DNA of 29,984 bases from Thermoclostridium sp036562185 (GCA_036562185.1 DATCKN010000096.1:1-29984); one strand, 5' to 3'; positions 17,356 through 25,744 are shown, numbered from the stretch's first letter. The notes: a model not told the origin generated them from the sequence alone. Made by a program: numbers and translations.

Positions 17356-17625
17356 ATCCAAAACACCGAAAAAAGGCCCGCCATGTACAAAAGGTATATA
17401 ATTAATTTATCGTCAGACACTGACCAGCCGTATGGTTTTGATTTCAAACGGCATGAAATGAAGTTTTATCAGATTGTTTTAGACATCCGGACAAACCTGT
17501 TTTTTTTCAAACATATTGGTTTGATAAGCCTGTGAAACCGGAATGCCGGCGCTTAACGTACATGTTCATGACGGGTATAAATTAATTCTGGTGTATTGGC
17601 TTATGTACGATTGAGATAATAATTC
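17356..17625 (+). other. Intergenic region with no supported gene
   Basis: About 270 bases between the transporter terminator and the holA promoter. Both strands lack a convincing start with ribosome binding site. A CAAACC/GGTTTG pairing around a run of eight T near 17490-17525 is too weak to name. Confidence 0.4.
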
Positions 17626-17634
17626 TGCTATAAT
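17626..17634 (+). promoter_or_regulatory. Extended -10 promoter for holA
   Basis: TGCTATAAT is a perfect extended -10 element (TGnTATAAT), 69 bases before the holA start, in a very AT-rich stretch. The 17-base-spaced -35 position (TACGAT) is poor, as is common with extended -10 promoters; TTGAGA at 17611 is too close. Confidence 0.55.
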
Positions 17635-17703
17635 ATATAATATATACATATGGCAAAGTATTACTGAAAATGTTTATCAAAATGACTTGGCAGGGATAAA
17701 ACT

Positions 17704-18690
17704 ATGAGCATGACGATCTTAAAACAACAGCTTAAAGAGAAAAACATAGGGAAATTATATTTTTTTACCGGACCCGAGCAATTCCTGGTAAGATATTATG
17801 TTGATGAAATTGTCAGGACATTGCTGCCCGAAAATGCCAGGGCTTTAAATTATAATATATTTGAAGAAAAAACAACCCTTAAGCAAATTGAAGATGCTGT
17901 CTCTGTTTTTCCTGCTTTTTCGGAAAGACGGGTGGTTGTCGTCAAGGAAAGCAATCTTTTTAAAAGCGGTGATAATCAGCAGCGTTTTGATGAGTTTTTC
18001 AAGTCTCTGCCAGATTATATATGTTTGATTTTCATCCAGAGCGATCCGGATAAAAGGACTTCACTGTACAAGGCATTGAAAAAACATGCTTTGCTTATTG
18101 AATGCGACTGGCAGAAAGCCGACGCTTTAACCAAATGGGTAATTAAAGTGTTTGCATCACATAAAAAGCAGATTAGCGAAAGTGATGCCGCATTTTTTGT
18201 AAATCTTCTTGATCCCGATATGACTTTTATGCTTCATGAAATAGAGAAAATAGTTTGCTACATGGGGGAAAAGACCCAGGTAACCAGGGGCATGATAACA
18301 GATGTGGTTACAAAAAGCACGAAGGCAAGAATTTTCGACCTGATAGATGCCGTGTCCCAGCGGAAAATGTCAGATGCGATACAGATAATGGATGAATTAA
18401 TAGCAATGAAAGAACCCGTTCCTTTAATAATGGCAATGATCGGAAGACAATTTTTCATTTTACTGAAGACAAAAAAGCTTGAGGAAAGAAGGGTGCCCCA
18501 GGCAGAAATGGCTAAGTTGCTGGGTATTATGCCGTATTTTATGGAAAAGACAAGAAGGCAGGCTGCGAATTTTTCCAAGGATGCTTTAAAACGGCTGGCG
18601 TATAAATGTGCCGAAACCGATTTTGCAGTGAAAACAGGGCAGATTGACGGAAGGCTTGCCATTGAACTTTTATTGATGGAGATAAGCTAA
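17704..18690 (+). CDS. holA: DNA polymerase III subunit delta
   Basis: 328 residues, the usual length. The delta subunit opens the sliding-clamp ring as part of the clamp loader. The N-terminal KLYFFTGPEQFLV, the VFPAFSERRVVVVKE segment, and the C-terminal domain with the KTGQIDGRLAIELLLM ending are characteristic of HolA/YqeN. ATG 17704 has a moderate GGCAGGGA sequence upstream; ATG 17710 is also possible. In many Firmicutes this gene follows comEC closely and is followed by rpsT; here a sugar-transport island lies before it, a sulfotransferase after it, and rpsT is not in the window. Confidence 0.95.
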   Translation: MSMTILKQQLKEKNIGKLYFFTGPEQFLVRYYVDEIVRTLLPENARALNYNIFEEKTTLKQIEDAVSVFPAFSERRVVVVKESNLFKSGDNQQRFDEFFKSLPDYICLIFIQSDPDKRTSLYKALKKHALLIECDWQKADALTKWVIKVFASHKKQISESDAAFFVNLLDPDMTFMLHEIEKIVCYMGEKTQVTRGMITDVVTKSTKARIFDLIDAVSQRKMSDAIQIMDELIAMKEPVPLIMAMIGRQFFILLKTKKLEERRVPQAEMAKLLGIMPYFMEKTRRQAANFSKDALKRLAYKCAETDFAVKTGQIDGRLAIELLLMEIS

Positions 18691-18701
18691 TTTGGTAATA
18701 T
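18673..18701 (+). promoter_or_regulatory. Possible promoter for the sulfotransferase gene
   Basis: TTGATG (18673-18678), 17 bases, TAATAT (18696-18701), overlapping the end of holA and followed by more AT-rich sequence. The match is moderate; read-through from holA is also possible, as no terminator is visible between the genes. Confidence 0.35.
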
Positions 18702-18759
18702 ATAATATATAAGTGTTTTCAATTTTAAATTAAAAACTGATACAAAGGAGAGCTGTGCT

Positions 18760-19872
18760 ATGGGATACATAAGGGATTTGTCCATCCAGTTCCTGCTTGG
18801 ATGCACTTTGACCAACTGGATAAAACTGCTTTGGCAAAACAGGGATAAGCCTATCTATTGGAAGAGCCTGCCCAAATTCATATATATTACTCTTGTCATT
18901 ATTCTGCTTACGCCTGTGCGTATTATCGAAAAACTGCTGTTTGATATAAAGGTAAAAAAGACTAAGATAGATTTGGATCCTGTTTTTGTCCTTGGCCATT
19001 GGCGCAGCGGAACAACCTATATGGTAAATATGTTATCCCAGGATGAGCAGTTTGGTGTGACAAACGCCATTCACTGCTTTTGCCCGAATATGTTCCTAAG
19101 CTGCTATAAAGGACTTGAGTGGATTCTAAGCAAAGTGCTTCCGAAAAACAGGCATATGGATAATGTACCGCTCGATACGATCTCATCGCAGGAAGAGGAG
19201 TTTGCCATAGCCAATATGTCCACTCTCTCAAACTATCACCTGTGCTTTTTCCCGAGAAATCATCTGAAATACCAGAAATATGCATATTTTAAGGACATGT
19301 CCGAAGAGGAAATCAGAGAATGGAAGGAAAAATACCTCTTTTTATTAAAGAAGGTGACATACCAGTTAAAAGGAAAAAGGCTCCTGTTAAAGAGCCCGAC
19401 CAATACAAGCAGGGTGAAACAACTGCTGGAACTGTTCCCTAATGCCAAGTTTATCCATATATACAGGAACCCTTACAAGGTGTATGTATCAACGAAAAGG
19501 CTTTACGAGAAATTTTTCCCGGTGTTTGAACTGCAGAAGCCAATTCCCGAGGAAGAAGCTGATGAAGTCCAGCTGGATATTTATGTAAACATGTACAGGA
19601 AGTTCTTTGAAGAAAAGCACCTGATACCTGAAGGAAACCTTGTGGAAGTACGTTACGAAGATGTTGTGAAAGATCCGCTGGGCAATATTGAAATGATATA
19701 TAAGAAGCTTGGTTTTGAAGGGTTTGAGAAAGCTAAACCCCGCATTGAAAAGTATATTGAATCACAAAAAGAATACAAACCGAACAGGTATAAAATTGAT
19801 CCGCAGTTGATGCAGAAAATATCGAAACGATATGATTTTACATTCAGGGAATGGGGTTACCCGAAAGCATAA
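18760..19872 (+). CDS. PAPS-dependent sulfotransferase, membrane-anchored
   Basis: 370 residues of the Sulfotransfer_3 type. The 5'-phosphosulfate loop is FVLGHWRSGTTYM (about residues 78-90). LLKSPTN and the 3'-phosphate segment IHIYRNPYKVYVSTKRLY (about 233-250) follow in the expected order, and the end FREWGY is typical of the family. A hydrophobic segment at about residues 45-58 precedes the catalytic domain, so the enzyme may be tethered to the cytoplasmic face of the membrane. AAAGGAG lies 9 bases before ATG 18760. Such enzymes move sulfate from PAPS to a hydroxyl or amine of a lipid, glycan or small molecule; the acceptor is unknown. No PAPS-making genes are in the window. Confidence 0.88.
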   Translation: MGYIRDLSIQFLLGCTLTNWIKLLWQNRDKPIYWKSLPKFIYITLVIILLTPVRIIEKLLFDIKVKKTKIDLDPVFVLGHWRSGTTYMVNMLSQDEQFGVTNAIHCFCPNMFLSCYKGLEWILSKVLPKNRHMDNVPLDTISSQEEEFAIANMSTLSNYHLCFFPRNHLKYQKYAYFKDMSEEEIREWKEKYLFLLKKVTYQLKGKRLLLKSPTNTSRVKQLLELFPNAKFIHIYRNPYKVYVSTKRLYEKFFPVFELQKPIPEEEADEVQLDIYVNMYRKFFEEKHLIPEGNLVEVRYEDVVKDPLGNIEMIYKKLGFEGFEKAKPRIEKYIESQKEYKPNRYKIDPQLMQKISKRYDFTFREWGYPKA

Positions 19873-19938
19873 AAGCAATTATAACAGTGAAATGTATATG
19901 TGAAAGGCATTCAAAAATTCCGGCATTCAGGTGTAAAT

Positions 19939-20739
19939 ATGCAATTGATTACGAGCCGACAGAACAAGACAATTAAAGAAGTTATATCCCTTAAGGATAA
20001 AAAGTACCGCAGAAAATTGCGAAAGTTTATCATTGAAGGGTACAGGATTATTCATGAGGCAGTTAACTCGGGTTCGTCCCTGGAGAAAGTTTTCTTCTCT
20101 GCCGATACCGAACAGAAATACCGGAATGAGCTGGCAGGCAGGTTAAGCCCTGAAGTGCAGCTTTTTGAAATACCTCATGATTTATTCATGCAAATTGCCG
20201 AGACCGATTCGCCTCAGGGGGTTCTTGCAGTTGTAAAGATTCCTGAGGTTGAATTTAATACAATTTACAAAAAAGGGTTCAGAGGTCTGGTCTTAGATTC
20301 TGTACAGGATCCCGGAAATGCAGGAACAATGATCAGATCAGCCCATGCATTGGGTTTTGATGCTGTAGTAGCCACCGAAGGGACAGTGGACCTTTTTAAC
20401 GGAAAGGTTTTGCGTTCAACAATGGGGTCAATTTTTTATATACCGGTACTGGAAAATATAAAATCAGAAGATATTTTTGCTTTTTGCGGGGAAAACTCAA
20501 TACGGGTGATATCCTCAAGGCTTGAAGACGCCAGGCCATGTTACGATGTGGATTTATCGGGTGATTTTTTTATTGTTATTGGCAATGAGGGAAATGGTAT
20601 TTCTGAATGCTTTCATAAGAAGTCTTCGGAATTTGTGAAAATCCCGATGCCTGGGGGCGCTGAGTCCTTTAATGCGGGTGTTGCTGCTTCAATACTTATG
20701 TATGAAAGCAACAGGCAAAAAAGTTGTAAAAATTGCTGA
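19939..20739 (+). CDS. SpoU/TrmH-family RNA 2'-O-methyltransferase
   Basis: 266 residues. An N-terminal RNA-binding part (ITSRQNKTIKEV, KFIIEGYRIIHEA) is followed by the knotted SPOUT domain. Its three motifs are present: LDSVQDPGNAGTMIRSA (about residues 116-132), IGNEGNGIS (about 214-222) and IPMPGGAESFNAGVAASIL near the end. The family 2'-O-methylates rRNA or tRNA; the closest well-known relatives are RlmB and YsgA, and the target base cannot be told from sequence. I chose ATG 19939 (CAGGTG just upstream) over GTG 19900, which has no ribosome binding site. In many Firmicutes this gene sits near pheST; it does not here. Confidence 0.9.
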   Translation: MQLITSRQNKTIKEVISLKDKKYRRKLRKFIIEGYRIIHEAVNSGSSLEKVFFSADTEQKYRNELAGRLSPEVQLFEIPHDLFMQIAETDSPQGVLAVVKIPEVEFNTIYKKGFRGLVLDSVQDPGNAGTMIRSAHALGFDAVVATEGTVDLFNGKVLRSTMGSIFYIPVLENIKSEDIFAFCGENSIRVISSRLEDARPCYDVDLSGDFFIVIGNEGNGISECFHKKSSEFVKIPMPGGAESFNAGVAASILMYESNRQKSCKNC

Positions 20740-20781
20740 ATTAGTTTGTTGGCATACTATCAATTTTTTACCTGATTACAC

Positions 20782-20810
20782 TTGAAAATTGGGTAAAAGT
20801 AATATAGAAT
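20782..20810 (+). promoter_or_regulatory. Promoter of gapA
   Basis: TTGAAA (20782-20787), 17 bases, TAGAAT (20805-20810): a good sigma-A-type promoter, with about 70 bases of untranslated leader before gapA. It follows the end of the methyltransferase gene by 42 bases. Confidence 0.6.
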
Positions 20811-20881
20811 TATTTATTGATTGTTATTTTGTTAACGATAGACCCGAAACGGTCAAAATATATGTTCAGGAGGAGATTAAT

Positions 20882-21892
20882 ATGGCAATTAAAATTGGTA
20901 TTAATGGTTTTGGTAGAATCGGTCGCTTGGTATTCAGAGCAGCTATGCAAAGATCCGACGTGGAAGTTGTAGGAATAAACGATCCGTTTATTGATTTGGC
21001 TTACATGCAATACATGCTCAAGTATGATACCGTTCACGGACATTACAAGGGTGAAATCGGAGAAAAAGACGGAAAACTCGTTGTTGATGGCAAGGAAATA
21101 GCTGTTTTTGCATCAATGAAGCCCGAAGAAATCGACTGGAAGAGCTGCGGTGCAGAATATATCGTTGAATCCACCGGTGTATTTACCACAGTTGAGGGTG
21201 CTTCCGCTCATTTCAACGGCGGTGCAAAGAAGGTTGTTATTACAGCTCCTTCAAAAGATGCTCCTATGTTTGTTATGGGCGTAAACAACAATAAATACAC
21301 AAAAGACATGAAAGTTGTTTCCAACGCTTCATGTACTACAAACTGCCTTGCACCTATTGCAAAGGTTCTGCATGAAAAATTCGGTATTGTTGAAGGTTTA
21401 ATGACAACCGTTCATGCTATTACAGCTACCCAAAAGACAGTTGACGGTCCTTCCAAGAAAGACTGGAGAGGCGGAAGAGGCGCAAGCTTCAACATTATTC
21501 CTTCATCCACCGGTGCTGCAAAAGCAGTTGGCAAGGTTATTCCTGAATTGAACGGAAAACTCACAGGTATGTCATTCCGTGTACCTGTTGCAGACGTATC
21601 AGTTGTTGATTTGACATGCCGTCTTGAAAAGCCTGCTACCTATGAAGAAATCTGCAAGGCAATGAAAGAGGCTTCTGAAAACGAACTTAAGGGTATTCTC
21701 GGATACACCGAAGACGAAGTTGTATCATCGGATTTCATTGGCGATAAGAGAACTTCAATTTTCGATGCTAAAGCAGGAATTTCTTTGAATGACCACTTTG
21801 TAAAAGTTGTTTCCTGGTATGACAATGAATGGGGTTATTCAAACAAGGTAGTTGACCTTATTGCTCATATGGCAAAGGTTGACGCTGAATAA
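20882..21892 (+). CDS. gapA: Glyceraldehyde-3-phosphate dehydrogenase, type I
   Basis: 336 residues, standard length. N-terminal NAD site KIGINGFGRIGRLVFRA (from residue 3) and the catalytic site SNASCTTNC with the active Cys at about 151. ATG 20882 has CAGGAGGAG 8 bases upstream; the open frame extends 31 codons further 5' but that part lies over the promoter and leader. The protein oxidises glyceraldehyde-3-phosphate to 1,3-bisphosphoglycerate, which the next gene's product uses. Codons look more biased (many GGT, GCT, AAC, TTC) than in neighbouring genes, in keeping with high expression. Confidence 0.97.
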   Translation: MAIKIGINGFGRIGRLVFRAAMQRSDVEVVGINDPFIDLAYMQYMLKYDTVHGHYKGEIGEKDGKLVVDGKEIAVFASMKPEEIDWKSCGAEYIVESTGVFTTVEGASAHFNGGAKKVVITAPSKDAPMFVMGVNNNKYTKDMKVVSNASCTTNCLAPIAKVLHEKFGIVEGLMTTVHAITATQKTVDGPSKKDWRGGRGASFNIIPSSTGAAKAVGKVIPELNGKLTGMSFRVPVADVSVVDLTCRLEKPATYEEICKAMKEASENELKGILGYTEDEVVSSDFIGDKRTSIFDAKAGISLNDHFVKVVSWYDNEWGYSNKVVDLIAHMAKVDAE

Positions 21893-21910
21893 TGCAAACC
21901 GCTTTAATGT

Positions 21911-21934
21911 CAGGCATCCTTTCAGGGATGCCTG
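21911..21934 (+). terminator. Hairpin between gapA and pgk-tpi (weak terminator or processing element)
   Basis: A perfect 9-base stem, CAGGCATCC (21911-21919) and GGATGCCTG (21926-21934), with a 6-base loop. Only TTT follows before AAATTA, so it is likely to terminate partially or to protect the abundant gapA message. Confidence 0.55.
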
Positions 21935-21951
21935 TTTAAATTAAGGAAAAA

Positions 21952-21981
21952 GTGGCAGATAATAATATAGACAGGTATAAT
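21952..21981 (+). promoter_or_regulatory. Possible promoter of pgk-tpi
   Basis: GTGGCA (21952-21957), 18 bases, TATAAT (21976-21981). The -10 is perfect, the -35 matches four of six bases. Some expression by read-through from gapA is also expected. Confidence 0.4.
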
Positions 21982-22010
21982 TCAAATACTGATAAAGGAG
22001 ATGGAGAATA

Positions 22011-23960
22011 ATGGGCTTATACAATAAAATGAGCGTAGAGGATATTGACGTTAAGGGTAAAAGGGTTATAGTAAGAGTTGACTTTAATGTGCCGCTGGAC
22101 AGTGAAGGAAATATAACAGATGACAAACGAATTGTCGCTGCTCTGCCCACAATTAAATACTTAATTGAACATGGCGCAAAAACAATCCTTGTTTCCCATC
22201 TTGGCCGTCCGAAATCAGGGTTTGAACCAAAGTACAGCATGAAACCGACTGCAATCAGGCTTAGTGAGCTTTTAGGCCAGGAAGTCATACTTGCCAATGA
22301 TGTTATTGGTGAGGACGCAAAGGCTAAAGCAAAAGAACTGAAGGAAGGCCAGGTTCTGTTGCTTGAAAATGTCCGTTTCCATAAGGAAGAAACCAAGAAT
22401 GATCCCGAATTTGCAAAAGAATTGGCTTCAATGGCTGATATCTTTGTAAATGATGCTTTCGGAACAGCTCACCGTGCTCATGCTTCCACAGCAGGGCTGG
22501 CTGACTATTTACCGGCAGTATCAGGTTTCCTGATTAAAAAGGAAATAGAAATCATGGGTAAAGCCCTTACCAACCCCGAAAGGCCATTTGTTGCAATCCT
22601 GGGTGGTGCAAAAGTTTCTGATAAAATAACGGTAATTGAGAACCTGCTCGATAAGGTTGATACATTGATCATTGGCGGCGGAATGGCTTACACCTTCCTG
22701 AAAGCCAAAGGATATAAGATTGGGAACTCAATTTGCGAAGATGACAAGCTGGATCTCGCAAGAGAACTCATGAAGAAAGCCGAAAGAAACGGTGTTAAGC
22801 TGTTACTCCCGATTGGCAATATTATTGGTAAGGAATTCAGCCCTGACACAGAATCCAGATATGTGCCTTCGGATGACATACCCGACGGATGGATGGGAAT
22901 GGATATTGGCACAATAACAATTGAAACTTTCAGCCAGGAAATTAAAAAGGCTAAAACAATTGTCTGGAACGGACCTATGGGTGTATTTGAATTCCCGAAA
23001 TTTGCAAACGGAACAAGGAAAATTGCAGAAGCCGTTGCAGAATCGGGTGCAATATCAATTGTAGGAGGCGGAGATTCTGCTGCAGCAATTGAACAGCTCG
23101 GTTTTGCCGATAAGATTACCCATATATCCACCGGTGGCGGCGCTTCCCTCGAGTTCCTCGAAGGGAAAGTATTGCCCGGTATTGCTTGCCTGATGGACAA
23201 AAAAAAAAGAGTGACAATGGCAGCAGGGAACTGGAAGATGAATAAAACTCCAAAAGAAGCAGTGGAGTTTATTCAGAATTTAAAGGACAATGTTAAGGAT
23301 ACAGAAACAGAAGTAGTTGTAGGTGTTCCTTATGTAGCCATTCCTGCGGTTGTAGAGGCCTGCAAGGGTACCAATATTAAGGTGGCAGCCCAGAATGTGC
23401 ACTATGAAGCAAGCGGTGCATATACAGGTGAAATTTCCTGCGAAATGCTGAAAGAGCTGGGTGTTCAGTATGTAATTATCGGCCATTCGGAACGCAGGGA
23501 ATACTATGCTGAAACCGATGAGGCTGTAAATAAGAAAGCTCATGCTATTTTGAACGCAGGCATGACTCCGATTATATGCTGCGGGGAAACTCTCACCCAA
23601 AGAGAGCAGGGTGTTACAAAAGAGCATATTCGCTATCAGATAAAAATAGCCCTCCTTGGTCTTTCTAAAGAACAGGTCTCAAATCTTGTTATTGCTTATG
23701 AACCAATATGGGCTATTGGTACAGGAAAAACCGCAACAACTGTCCAGGCTGAAGAAGCATGCTTTGTAATCCGCGAACTGGTGAAAGAGCTGTATGATGA
23801 AGAAACATCTGAAAATGTTCGGATTCTCTATGGTGGAAGCGTTAAGGCTTCAAATGCTTCAGAACTCTTCAATATGCCGAATATTGACGGAGGCTTGATT
23901 GGAGGAGCCAGTCTGAAACTTGATGAATATGTAGCAATAGTTAATTACAACAAAGCATAG
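22011..23960 (+). CDS. pgk-tpi: Fused phosphoglycerate kinase - triosephosphate isomerase
   Basis: 649 residues in one frame. Residues 1 to about 397 are a complete phosphoglycerate kinase: RVDFNVPL, SHLGRPK, the hinge and ATP-site region VWNGPMGVFE, and GGGDSAAA near its end. Residues from about 398 are a complete triosephosphate isomerase: AGNWKMN with the catalytic Lys, IIGHSERRE with the catalytic His, AYEPIWAIGTG with the catalytic Glu, and LYGGSVK and GLIGGASL phosphate-binding loops. The two halves meet at a run of ten A (23199-23208). The isomerase half lacks its own N-terminal Met-Ser/Arg-Lys-Pro start; the run's Lys-Lys-Lys-Arg-Val replaces it. A similar fusion is established for Thermotoga maritima. 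ATG 22011 has AAAGGAG 10 bases upstream. A homopolymer sequencing error that creates or hides a gene boundary remains possible. Confidence 0.92.
   Translation: MGLYNKMSVEDIDVKGKRVIVRVDFNVPLDSEGNITDDKRIVAALPTIKYLIEHGAKTILVSHLGRPKSGFEPKYSMKPTAIRLSELLGQEVILANDVIGEDAKAKAKELKEGQVLLLENVRFHKEETKNDPEFAKELASMADIFVNDAFGTAHRAHASTAGLADYLPAVSGFLIKKEIEIMGKALTNPERPFVAILGGAKVSDKITVIENLLDKVDTLIIGGGMAYTFLKAKGYKIGNSICEDDKLDLARELMKKAERNGVKLLLPIGNIIGKEFSPDTESRYVPSDDIPDGWMGMDIGTITIETFSQEIKKAKTIVWNGPMGVFEFPKFANGTRKIAEAVAESGAISIVGGGDSAAAIEQLGFADKITHISTGGGASLEFLEGKVLPGIACLMDKKKRVTMAAGNWKMNKTPKEAVEFIQNLKDNVKDTETEVVVGVPYVAIPAVVEACKGTNIKVAAQNVHYEASGAYTGEISCEMLKELGVQYVIIGHSERREYYAETDEAVNKKAHAILNAGMTPIICCGETLTQREQGVTKEHIRYQIKIALLGLSKEQVSNLVIAYEPIWAIGTGKTATTVQAEEACFVIRELVKELYDEETSENVRILYGGSVKASNASELFNMPNIDGGLIGGASLKLDEYVAIVNYNKA
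23199..23208 (+). other. A10 slippery run at the pgk/tpi junction
   Basis: Ten A residues are read as AAA AAA AAA A(GA). With nine A the frame becomes AAA AAA AAA GAG TGA, giving a stand-alone kinase that ends right there, and the ATG at 23217 lies 2 bases after that TGA. With eleven A the frame ends 15 codons on at TAA (in GAATAA near 23240). Such runs are known sites for RNA polymerase or ribosome slippage. Confidence 0.6.
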
Positions 23961-23979
23961 ATGTATATTAAGATTCCGG

Positions 23980-24006
23980 CCCTCCGGACAACCCGGAGGG
24001 TCTTTT
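23980..24006 (+). terminator. Terminator-like hairpin after pgk-tpi
   Basis: A GC-rich 8-base stem, CCCTCCGG (23980-23987) and CCGGAGGG (23993-24000), with loop ACAAC, followed by TCTTTTC. Strong stem, short T run; probably reduces but may not abolish transcription into gpmI, which starts 33 bases later. Confidence 0.75.
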
Positions 24007-24039
24007 CATAAAACTAAGAAATACCTGGAGGTTCGCAAT

Positions 24040-25680
24040 ATGCTAAAAAAGCTGAGTAATTTTAATGGTTGCAAGGGTCCTGTTGTTGTAATAGTTATGG
24101 ACGGGATTGGCATATCTGAAAAAACCGAAGGAAATGCTGTTTTCCATGCTTATACGCCAACCCTTGACAAACTGCTTAAGCAATATCCTAATACTTTGAT
24201 AAAAGCCCATGGTACAGCAGTAGGTTTGCCCAGTGATGAGGACATGGGAAACTCCGAGGTTGGACACAATGCTATTGGCGCAGGCCAAATTTACAGCCAG
24301 GGTGCAAAGCTTGTCAATGAAGCCATTGCATCGGGTAAGATGTTTGAAGGCAAGGCCTGGCGCGATATTACCGAAAATGTCCTGAAATACAATTCTGCCC
24401 TGCATTTTATGGGGTTGTTCAGTGACGGCAATGTCCATTCCCATATTGACCACCTGAAAGCGATGATAGTCCAGGCTAAAAAAGAAGGCGTCAAAAAAGT
24501 ACGCGTGCACATTCTCCTTGATGGCAGGGATGTGGGTGAAACTTCAGCACTTGAATATGTTGACCCGTTTGAAGAATTCCTTTCGGAAATCAGGTCGGAT
24601 GACTTTGATGCAAGAATTGCAAGCGGCGGCGGCCGTATGAAAATAACCATGGACAGGTATGAAGCAAACTGGGGAATGGTTGAATTGGGCTGGAAAACCC
24701 ATGTGCTTGGAGAAGGCAGGCAATTTGCGTCAGCAAGGGAAGCCATAGAGACCCTTCGTTCCGAAACCCATGCGATAGACCAGGATCTGCCTCCGTTTGT
24801 AATTGCAGAAAACGGTGAACCCGTGGGCACAATCAATGACAATGACAGTGTTGTATTTTATAATTTCCGTGGCGACCGCGCTATAGAAATAAGCCGTGCT
24901 TTTGAAGAGGAAAACTTCAGCAAGTTCGACAGAAAAAAATATCCGAAAGTTGTTTATGCCGGAATGCTCGAATATGACGGGGATCTTCATATTCCGAAGA
25001 GATACCTGGTACCACCGCCGGAAATAAGAAATACCCTGGGCGAGTACCTGTGCAAAGAGGGTATTACACAACTGGCAATTTCGGAAACACAGAAATACGG
25101 GCATGTGACCTATTTCTGGAATGGGAACAGAAGCGGAAAATTTGACGATAAACTCGAAACGTATATTGAAATTCCTTCGGATATAGTACCATTTGAAGAA
25201 CGCCCTTGGATGAAGGCTGCTGAAATTACCGACAGGTTGATTGCCGAGATGCGTACCGGAAAGTACCGTTTTGTCAGAGTCAACTTCCCGAATGGCGACA
25301 TGGTAGGGCACACAGGTATTTTCCAGGCAGCAAGAATTGCCGTTGAAACAGTTGATTTATGCCTTAAACGCATATTATCAGTTGTGGATGAGCTGGGTGG
25401 GATGGCAATTATTACTGCCGACCATGGCAATGCTGATGAAATGTTTGAGCTTGATAAAAACGGTAAGCCAAAAATGGACGAAAACGGAGTAATAAAGGCA
25501 AAAACAAGTCATACACTAAGCAAGGTACCTTTTATTATTTACGATAATTTTAACGGCGATAAGTATACGCTTAAGAACGGAAATTTCGGGCTTGCCAATA
25601 TTGCCGCAACAGCAGCAAATCTCCTGGGCTTTGAAGCTCCGGATATTTGGGAAGAAAGCATGATTTTGATTGACAAATAG
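24040..25680 (+). CDS. gpmI: 2,3-bisphosphoglycerate-independent phosphoglycerate mutase
   Basis: 546 residues, somewhat longer than the usual ~510. It belongs to the alkaline-phosphatase-like metal enzymes and interconverts 3- and 2-phosphoglycerate. Visible sites: VIVMDGIG near the N terminus (metal Asp), MGNSEVGHN with the phospho-accepting Ser (about residue 73), LLDGRDVGE, FYNFRGDRAIEI, NFPNGDMVGHTG, and ITADHGNADEM (second metal site). The extra length is partly in the C-terminal region (ELDKNGKPKMDENGVIKAKTSH). TGGAGG lies 8 bases before ATG 24040. It completes a gap-pgk-tpi-gpm cluster; enolase, often next, is not present. Confidence 0.96.
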   Translation: MLKKLSNFNGCKGPVVVIVMDGIGISEKTEGNAVFHAYTPTLDKLLKQYPNTLIKAHGTAVGLPSDEDMGNSEVGHNAIGAGQIYSQGAKLVNEAIASGKMFEGKAWRDITENVLKYNSALHFMGLFSDGNVHSHIDHLKAMIVQAKKEGVKKVRVHILLDGRDVGETSALEYVDPFEEFLSEIRSDDFDARIASGGGRMKITMDRYEANWGMVELGWKTHVLGEGRQFASAREAIETLRSETHAIDQDLPPFVIAENGEPVGTINDNDSVVFYNFRGDRAIEISRAFEEENFSKFDRKKYPKVVYAGMLEYDGDLHIPKRYLVPPPEIRNTLGEYLCKEGITQLAISETQKYGHVTYFWNGNRSGKFDDKLETYIEIPSDIVPFEERPWMKAAEITDRLIAEMRTGKYRFVRVNFPNGDMVGHTGIFQAARIAVETVDLCLKRILSVVDELGGMAIITADHGNADEMFELDKNGKPKMDENGVIKAKTSHTLSKVPFIIYDNFNGDKYTLKNGNFGLANIAATAANLLGFEAPDIWEESMILIDK

Positions 25681-25699
25681 GTAATATTTAATATATGAT
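25670..25699 (+). promoter_or_regulatory. Promoter of ruvX
   Basis: A perfect -35 TTGACA (25670-25675), 18 bases, TATGAT (25694-25699). The -35 overlaps the last codons of gpmI. No terminator is visible between gpmI and ruvX. Confidence 0.55.
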
Positions 25700-25744
25700 T
25701 AGACGATAAGGTGGGAAGCATTCGTTGTATAGATGGGAGGATTT

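Noticed and set aside
20726..20771. GTAAAAATTG and CAATTTTTTAC pairing between the methyltransferase gene and gapA, considered as a terminator.
   Set aside because: The stem is almost all A-T with one mismatch and a 25-base loop, so it would be too unstable to call.
24291..25311. Long minus-strand open frames (183 and 193 codons) inside gpmI.
   Set aside because: They are opposite conserved gpmI catalytic regions and have no recognisable domain or ribosome binding site.
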